DNA from: an uncultured Pelagibacteraceae bacterium
GTDB taxonomy: Bacteria; Pseudomonadota; Alphaproteobacteria; Pelagibacterales; Pelagibacteraceae
Reading direction: 5' to 3'
NCBI GenBank assembly: GCA_902593285.1
Contig: CACJHW010000001.1
Span: forward strand, 142,001-206,000
Length of the DNA: 64,000 nt
The notes under the pieces are model-generated. The model made no database searches, was not told where the DNA came from, and saw only the letters and a list, made by a program, of their open reading frames with translations. The position numbers were made by a program, and so were the translations under genes. This document shows positions 58,574 to 64,000 of the stretch, in pieces. Every line of letters begins with the position of its first letter. Position 1 is the first letter of the stretch.

Positions 58574-60488
58574 ATTTAATTCAGGAATAAGAAAAACAGA
58601 TGTGATTAATAGAAGGATGTTCATAATCGGAGCAGCAAAAGTAGTAATTTTTTTTGGTATCGTTGCCCGTTTATTTTCTTTTCAAATAAACGAAAATAAA
58701 AAATATCTTACTCTTTCAGACAAGAATAGAATTAGAGAATGGAAACTCCCACCTACAAGGGGAAATATAGTCGATTATTTTGGAAATATAATTGCAGGAA
58801 ATTTAAAAGTTTATCAATTACACATAATTCCGGAGCAAGTTGAGAATTTCAATTATTTATTAGTTAGATTAAAAAATCTTTTAAATTTAAGTGATAAAAG
58901 AATTGCAAGAATAAATAAATTAAGATTAGAATTAAAACCTTGGGATAGTATAATTGTTTCTGAAAATTTAAGTTGGAGTCAATTTGTAAAAATTAATAAT
59001 TATTTATACGATCTTGTGGGTGTTAAACCTGTAATGACAATCTCCAGAAATTATCCATTTAACGATGTATACACACATGTTCTTGGATACGTAAGCCAAC
59101 CAAATGAACAAGAAATTTTAGAAAATGAAACCATCCAAGAAAGATTTGTACCAGGAATGAAAATTGGAAAACTGGGTTTAGAGAAAAGACTTGAAAATCA
59201 TTTAATTGGAACAAATGCCATTCAAAGATATGAGGTAAATGCTTACGGTAAAAGAATTAATCAACTTGAACATCAAAAAGGTAAACAAGGTTCAAAAATA
59301 CGTTTAACCGTAGATACAGAAATACAAAAGGCTTGTGGAGAATTGTTAAATGAAAAAGCAGGATCTATAAGTGTAATGGATATTTATACTGGAGATATAA
59401 TAGCAATGTATTCATCTCCATCTTATAATCCAAATTTATTTTTATTCGGAATAAGTCAAGATGAGTGGCAATTAATTAGAAATAATCCATTAAAACCACT
59501 AATAAACAAAACTCTTTCGGGTCTATACTCACCAGGTTCAACAATAAAACCTATCGTTGCGCTTTCAGCTTTAGAAAACAAAGTAATAGATACAAAGTTT
59601 AAAGTTAAATGCACAGGAAAAATGGAGTTATATGGACAGACATTTCACTGTTGGAAGGAAAAGGGACATGGCTGGGTTAGTTTGAAAAATGCAATGAAAC
59701 AATCTTGTGATACATATTTTTATGAGGTTGCTAGGTTACTAGGTGTTGATAGATTAAAGATTACAGCTGAAAAGTTTGGCTTAGGTAAAAAAGTTCTCGG
59801 CGATTATTTTGATAATGAAAAAAAAGGATTATTTCCAAATACAAAATGGAAAAAAAACAATCTTGGTAAAGGCTGGGTATTAGGAGAGACCTTAATAACA
59901 GGTATTGGTCAAGGCTATACACAAACAACACCTTTACAACTTTGTATGATGACAGCACAAATTGCAAATGGAGGCTTTGCTGTAAAACCGAAAATAATAG
60001 TGGATAGTAATCCAATTTCTTATGAAGATGCAAAACAATCAATGGAAAGTGGTTTATTATTTGATACCGACTCTGCGGAATTGTTAGATAAAAAGTTATT
60101 TAAAAACCAAAGAAATATTAAGATTGTTCAAGAAGCAATGTTTGCTTCTACCAATGAAAGATTTGGAACTTCTTATAAATCAAGAATTGATGACCCTAAA
60201 TATCAATTTGCAGGAAAAACTGGAACAGCCCAGGTTAAAAGAATTAGCAAAAGAGAGAGGGAATTGGATTTAGAATTAGAGCAAATACCATACAAAGATA
60301 GAGATCATGCTTTGTATGTTGCTTATGGCCCATATATTAACCCGAGATATGCGCTTAGTATAATTGTTGAGCATGGTGGTTCAGGAAGTAAGGCGGCAGC
60401 ACCAATTGCAAAAAAATTATTTAAATTAATAATCGACAGACATGATTTAAGAAATAAACAATCAAATTTTGAGAGGATTACCGTTTAA
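58566..60488 (+). CDS. mrdA: Penicillin-binding protein 2 (elongation transpeptidase)
   Basis: Class B PBP that crosslinks peptidoglycan during elongation. 640 aa. Membrane anchor at about 19-38 (FIIGAAKVVIFFGIVARLFS); pedestal domain with REWKLPPTRGNIVDYFGNIIA; transpeptidase domain with the active Ser325 in SPGSTIKP (SxxK), the SxN equivalent SCDTYF, and KTGTAQ near residue 555. Overlaps mreD by 8 bp and abuts rodA. The activity requires RodA. Confidence 0.97.
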   Translation: MIKFNSGIRKTDVINRRMFIIGAAKVVIFFGIVARLFSFQINENKKYLTLSDKNRIREWKLPPTRGNIVDYFGNIIAGNLKVYQLHIIPEQVENFNYLLVRLKNLLNLSDKRIARINKLRLELKPWDSIIVSENLSWSQFVKINNYLYDLVGVKPVMTISRNYPFNDVYTHVLGYVSQPNEQEILENETIQERFVPGMKIGKLGLEKRLENHLIGTNAIQRYEVNAYGKRINQLEHQKGKQGSKIRLTVDTEIQKACGELLNEKAGSISVMDIYTGDIIAMYSSPSYNPNLFLFGISQDEWQLIRNNPLKPLINKTLSGLYSPGSTIKPIVALSALENKVIDTKFKVKCTGKMELYGQTFHCWKEKGHGWVSLKNAMKQSCDTYFYEVARLLGVDRLKITAEKFGLGKKVLGDYFDNEKKGLFPNTKWKKNNLGKGWVLGETLITGIGQGYTQTTPLQLCMMTAQIANGGFAVKPKIIVDSNPISYEDAKQSMESGLLFDTDSAELLDKKLFKNQRNIKIVQEAMFASTNERFGTSYKSRIDDPKYQFAGKTGTAQVKRISKRERELDLELEQIPYKDRDHALYVAYGPYINPRYALSIIVEHGGSGSKAAAPIAKKLFKLIIDRHDLRNKQSNFERITV

Positions 60489-61613
60489 ATGTTTCAGCAC
60501 GATAGATTGAGTAGTGAGATTACATTATTTCAAAAAATAAAAAACTTAGATTATATACTATTGATTTCTATCACCCTTCTTTCTGTATTAAGTGTTTTTG
60601 TTATGTACTCTACAGATGGTGGTGAAATACTTTTTCATACAAAAAATCATTTTGTAAAACTTGCAGTTTTTTTCCCATTAATGATTTTTGTGGCTTTCTT
60701 TAACATAAAATTTTGGCATAACTTTTCTTATATAATCTACTTTATAGTAATACTTTTATTAATTTATGTTTCATTTTTTGGAATAAAGTCCTCTGGTTCA
60801 AAAAGATGGATGGATCTTTATTTATTTGTTCTGCAACCTTCAGAACTTATGAAAATAGCAATCATAATGTGTCTTGCAAAATACTTTCATAGAATAAAAA
60901 TAGAAAATGTTAATTCATTTACCAGTATAACTATTGTGTTATCGATTATAATAATTCCAATAATTTTTGTAATTTCTCAACCAGATCTTGGTACATCTAT
61001 ATTAATTGCTGTAAGTGGATTAATTATATTGTGGTTAGGAGGTATGAAAATTAAATATTTTATATACTCATTTATTACTTTCTTAATTTCACTCCCATTT
61101 ATAATTTCATTTCTTAAACCATATCAAAAACTAAGAATATTAACTTTTTTAGATCCAGATAGAGATCCTTTGGGCGCTGGATATCAAATTATACAGTCAA
61201 AAATAGCTATTGGCTCAGGAGGCCTTAACGGAAAAGGTTTTTTAAAAGGAACTCAAAGCTACTTAGATTTTTTACCTGAAAAACATACAGATTTTATATT
61301 CACTTTATTTTCAGAAGAGTTTGGTTTTATAGGCTCAGTTGGTCTTTTGATATTATACTCAATAATAATTTTTAGAATTATAAGAATAGGAGCAATTTCG
61401 AGAAGCAATTTTGCTAGACTTTTTTGTTTTGGTTATGCTTTTGCAATTTTTATTTATATTGTAGTAAATTTATCTATGGTTTTGGGTCTGCTACCTATAG
61501 TTGGTTCTCCGTTACCCATCATGTCGTATGGAGGTTCCTCAATGTTAGCCACTATGATTGGATTTGGTATAGTATTGAGTGCAAAAATTAATCATAAACA
61601 AATGATTGCATAA
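60489..61613 (+). CDS. rodA: Peptidoglycan glycosyltransferase RodA
   Basis: SEDS-family polymerase, 374 aa with about ten membrane helices. It shows SSGSKRWMDLYLFVLQPSELMKIAIIMCLAKYF, ISQPDLGTSILIAVSGLIILWLGG, the catalytic-loop segment FLPEKHTDFIFTLFSEEFGFIGS (the conserved TDFIF with the essential Asp), and GSPLPIMSYGGSSMLATMIGFGI. Its ATG follows the mrdA stop with no gap. It is the last gene of the shape operon; the next gene starts 43 bp later. Confidence 0.97.
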   Translation: MFQHDRLSSEITLFQKIKNLDYILLISITLLSVLSVFVMYSTDGGEILFHTKNHFVKLAVFFPLMIFVAFFNIKFWHNFSYIIYFIVILLLIYVSFFGIKSSGSKRWMDLYLFVLQPSELMKIAIIMCLAKYFHRIKIENVNSFTSITIVLSIIIIPIIFVISQPDLGTSILIAVSGLIILWLGGMKIKYFIYSFITFLISLPFIISFLKPYQKLRILTFLDPDRDPLGAGYQIIQSKIAIGSGGLNGKGFLKGTQSYLDFLPEKHTDFIFTLFSEEFGFIGSVGLLILYSIIIFRIIRIGAISRSNFARLFCFGYAFAIFIYIVVNLSMVLGLLPIVGSPLPIMSYGGSSMLATMIGFGIVLSAKINHKQMIA

Positions 61614-61656
61614 TTTGTCACTCTCTTAATTTAATTTTTAATTGTATAACAAATTT

Positions 61657-62898
61657 ATGAGTAAAAATACTAAGGTAGGAATAGTTGGAGCAGGGATTCA
61701 AGGTGTGTCTAATGCTTTGTTTCTTCAAAAAAAAGGTTTCGATGTAACTATCTTTGATAGAGATAACCCAGGTAGCCAAGCCGCCTCTTATGGTAATGCA
61801 GGTCACTTTTCACCATATGCATCTCTTTCTTTAAACAGAACTGATGTTCTAGCAGATGTGCCTGCAATGTTGCTTAGCTCTTCAGGTCCACTTGCTTTAA
61901 AATGGAATTACGTTCCTAAAATGATTCCATGGTTTATAAAATTTATAATGAATACTACTAAAACTAAGATGATGCATACTGCTAAAAATATGCACCAAAT
62001 TTTAGATCTAGCTTTACCCGCATATGATGAATTATTTGAAGAGATAAACTTAGAAGGTTTGGTTGAAAACAAAGGAATTCTTTATATATGGAACGATAAA
62101 GATCTAAAAAGTAGAGAATTAGAAATTAAAGTAAGAGAAGAACTGGGTGTTGAACAACAATTAGTCACTAAAGCCGAAATACACGACCTTGAACCACATA
62201 TTAAACCGTTTTACCATGCTGGTGTGTATTATCCTTATGCAAGACATGCAAGAAATCCAAAAAAAATTCTTTTAAAACTATTTGATTTATTTTTGCAAAA
62301 AGGTGGAAAATTTAACAAAGTAAATATTAAAGATATTAGTTTTGTTGAAGAAAATCCAGTTTTTAAAACTGAAACTCAAAGTTATATTTTTGATAAAGCT
62401 GTAATAGCTTGTGGAGCTTTTTCAAAAAAATTAACAGATAATCTTGGTGAAAAAATACCCTTAGATACAGAGCGTGGATACCATGTTCATTTCAAAAATT
62501 GTGATCATTTATTAAGTAGACCTGTAATATTTTCTAATCGTGGATTTGGAATTACACCGATGGAACAAGGTTTAAGAGTTGTTGGAACGGTAGAATTTGG
62601 TGGATTAGATAATCCATTATCTAAATCAAGAATTAAGAATTTAATAAATAATGCAAAATATATGCTTGGTGATTTACCTGAACATGAGGATGAGTGGCTA
62701 GGTTTTAGACCAACTTTACCAGATTTTTTACCTGTTATGGGTCCATCAAAAAATTACAAAAATATTTATTATTGTTTTGGGCATCATCATTTAGGATGGA
62801 CTTTAGGTCCAATTTCTGGAAAGATTGTTTCTGGGATGATAGCGAACGAAAATACAAATTTAGATTTAAAACCTTATAGTTCGCTTAGATTTAGTTAA
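61657..62898 (+). CDS. D-amino-acid dehydrogenase-like FAD oxidoreductase (DadA family)
   Basis: DAO-fold flavoprotein, 413 aa from the ATG at 61657 (the track's TTG at 61642 adds five residues). The FAD-binding start is VGIVGAGIQGVSNALFLQKKGFDVTIFDRDNPGSQAASYGNAGHFSP, the DadA arrangement; the C terminus has EWLGFRPTLPDFLPVMG and YCFGHHHLGWTLGPISGKIVSGM. It probably oxidises a D-amino acid (or hydroxyproline-like substrate) to a 2-oxo acid, delivering electrons to the membrane chain. The substrate is not fixed by sequence. Linked to an exporter and a 2-hydroxyacid dehydrogenase downstream. Confidence 0.88.
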   Translation: MSKNTKVGIVGAGIQGVSNALFLQKKGFDVTIFDRDNPGSQAASYGNAGHFSPYASLSLNRTDVLADVPAMLLSSSGPLALKWNYVPKMIPWFIKFIMNTTKTKMMHTAKNMHQILDLALPAYDELFEEINLEGLVENKGILYIWNDKDLKSRELEIKVREELGVEQQLVTKAEIHDLEPHIKPFYHAGVYYPYARHARNPKKILLKLFDLFLQKGGKFNKVNIKDISFVEENPVFKTETQSYIFDKAVIACGAFSKKLTDNLGEKIPLDTERGYHVHFKNCDHLLSRPVIFSNRGFGITPMEQGLRVVGTVEFGGLDNPLSKSRIKNLINNAKYMLGDLPEHEDEWLGFRPTLPDFLPVMGPSKNYKNIYYCFGHHHLGWTLGPISGKIVSGMIANENTNLDLKPYSSLRFS

Positions 62899-63801
62899 GT
62901 GACTAAAGATAATAATTTTTTAGCTTATTTATATCTATTTTTAACAGTAACTTTTTGGGCAGGAAATTTTGTAGTAGGTAAACTTGCAAGTTTTTATGAA
63001 GTTCCTCCATTTTCATTAAATTTTTATCGATGGCTTTTTGCCTGGTTAATTTTAGCACCTTTTACAATTCCTGAAATATTAGAGAAAAGAAACTATATAA
63101 TTAAAAACTATAAACTTTTTATTGTTTTAGGAGTTACTAGTATAACGGTATTTAATTCTATTGTTTATTATTCATTAAATTTTACTCAGGTGATTAGTGG
63201 AGTTTTAATGATTTCAACTATACCTGTGATGATCATGTTGTTTTCTTCAATTTTAAAAATTGAAAAGACAAATATTTTTCAAATTATAGGGGTAGTATTT
63301 TCTTTTGCAGGTGTAATTATGATTATAACAAAAGCAAATATAGAGATATTAAAAAATTTAGATTTTAATAAAGGGGACATAACCATGGTTATAGCAATGT
63401 TCTCATGGGCTTTATATTCTACATTGTTAAAAGGAAAAAAATATGAATTAACCCAAATATCATTACTTCAAGTAGTAATTACTTTTGGTTTAGTATTTTT
63501 AATACCAGTTTATTTTATTGAATATCAAATTGGCTTTAGAATTAATTTAGAACTACCTTTTATTTTAATTTTATCCTATGTAGTTTTGTTTCCAGGTTTG
63601 GCATCTTTTCTTTTATGGATAAAAGGAATATCTATGATTGGTGCTAATCGTTCTGGTGTTTTTTTACACCTAATGCCAATTTTGAGTGCGATAATGGCGA
63701 TGATTTTTTTTAGTGAAAAATTTATGTTTTATCATATTTTAGGAGCTTGTTTTATTATAACAGGAATATTGTTATCAAATAAGAAAGTTAAAAATGCTTA
63801 A
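62899..63801 (+). CDS. EamA/DMT-superfamily transporter
   Basis: 300-aa membrane protein with ten predicted helices as two five-helix EamA repeats. The first repeat opens AYLYLFLTVTFWAGNFVVGKLA and holds VPPFSLNFYRWLFAWLILAPF; the second opens DITMVIAMFSWALYSTLLKG and ends FYHILGACFIITGILLSNKK. Family members export amino acids and related metabolites; the substrate is unknown. Start is GTG at 62899, directly after the upstream stop, so it is cotranscribed with the flavoprotein gene. Confidence 0.92.
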   Translation: MTKDNNFLAYLYLFLTVTFWAGNFVVGKLASFYEVPPFSLNFYRWLFAWLILAPFTIPEILEKRNYIIKNYKLFIVLGVTSITVFNSIVYYSLNFTQVISGVLMISTIPVMIMLFSSILKIEKTNIFQIIGVVFSFAGVIMIITKANIEILKNLDFNKGDITMVIAMFSWALYSTLLKGKKYELTQISLLQVVITFGLVFLIPVYFIEYQIGFRINLELPFILILSYVVLFPGLASFLLWIKGISMIGANRSGVFLHLMPILSAIMAMIFFSEKFMFYHILGACFIITGILLSNKKVKNA

Positions 63802-64000
63802 AGTAGCTATATTAGATGATTATCAAAATGTTGCTCAACAATTTGTAGATTTAGAAAAACTATCTGGAAAATATGAATTTAAGATTTTTAGCGAACCTTT
63901 TTTAGATGAGGCAGATGCAATTGATCAGCTAGCTGATTTTGAAGCTTTATTAATAATGAGAGAAAGAACTCCAATTACAAAAAATTTAATTGATAATTTA
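63794..64000 (+). CDS. D-isomer-specific 2-hydroxyacid dehydrogenase, N-terminal part (cut by window edge)
   Basis: Absent from the ORF track. From the ATG at 63794, 69 codons run to the window end: MLKVAILDDYQNVAQQFVDL..., then EALLIMRERTPITKNLIDNL. The ILDDYQ start and the xRExTPIT segment fit the N-terminal substrate-binding domain of the SerA/PGDH-like dehydrogenases. It overlaps the EamA stop by 8 bp. The nucleotide-binding and catalytic residues lie outside the window, so the precise enzyme is undetermined. Confidence 0.8.
   Translation, partial: MLKVAILDDYQNVAQQFVDLEKLSGKYEFKIFSEPFLDEADAIDQLADFEALLIMRERTPITKNLIDNL

Overview
This window looks like the chromosome of a SAR11-type marine alphaproteobacterium (Pelagibacterales, close to Candidatus Pelagibacter). 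The basis is the very AT-rich sequence (about 30 % G+C by eye), lysine-, isoleucine- and asparagine-heavy proteins, almost no spacer DNA, many 1-8 bp gene overlaps, frequent TTG and GTG starts, alphaproteobacterial gene orders (tol-pal-cpoB-tilS-ftsH-folP-glmM; hflK-hflC-DUF2065-deg; mreBCD-mrdA-rodA) and a circularly permuted two-piece tmRNA. The species assignment is inference; no 16S rRNA lies in the window.

Layout. 1-2233 (minus): start of gap, then tkt (sugar phosphate metabolism). 2287-5619 (plus): a ZauP-like coiled-coil protein and ZapA (cell division), 5-formyl-THF cyclo-ligase, a YmdB-type phosphodiesterase, YebC and a divergent RuvC. 5673-18118 (plus): tolQRAB-pal with a clear terminator, then cpoB, tilS, ftsH, folP, glmM, thiD, purA. 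18115-20030 (minus): rpoH and rluD. A tRNA-Arg(UCG) at 20054-20130 was absent from the ORF track. 20133-22581 (minus): an ABC-2 export pair and a Sua5/TsaC tRNA-modification gene. 22602-25619 (plus): xseB-ispA-dxs (isoprenoids). 25626-32239: aroC (minus), pdxH (plus), ispB (minus), an S49 protease and glyQS (plus). 32239-34905: ppdK.

The only gene-free stretch longer than 300 bp in the ORF track (34906-35265) holds a permuted tmRNA gene on the minus strand, with tag ANESYALAA. Immediately beyond it is a four-gene surface-sugar module (35266-39391: Gfo/Idh oxidoreductase, GDP-mannose 4,6-dehydratase, sugar methyltransferase, family 2 glycosyltransferase), the only clearly accessory-looking block. 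Core genes then resume: thyX, mrp, hflK-hflC-DUF2065-degP, miaA, ilvB-ilvH-ilvC (branched-chain amino acids), a peptide/oligopeptide ABC importer whose two ATPases are fused into one protein, leuA, the rod-shape operon mreB-mreC-mreD-mrdA-rodA, and at the right edge a D-amino-acid dehydrogenase-like flavoprotein, an EamA exporter and the start of a D-2-hydroxyacid dehydrogenase.

Nothing in the window is a clear phage, IS element, CRISPR array or toxin system. The most informative non-standard objects are the tmRNA with its 9-nt internal spacer and unusual T-loop, the polysaccharide module next to it, the stem-loop between the peptide-binding protein and its permease, and an inverted repeat inside the putative leuA promoter. 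All start-codon choices and regulatory sites are predictions by eye.
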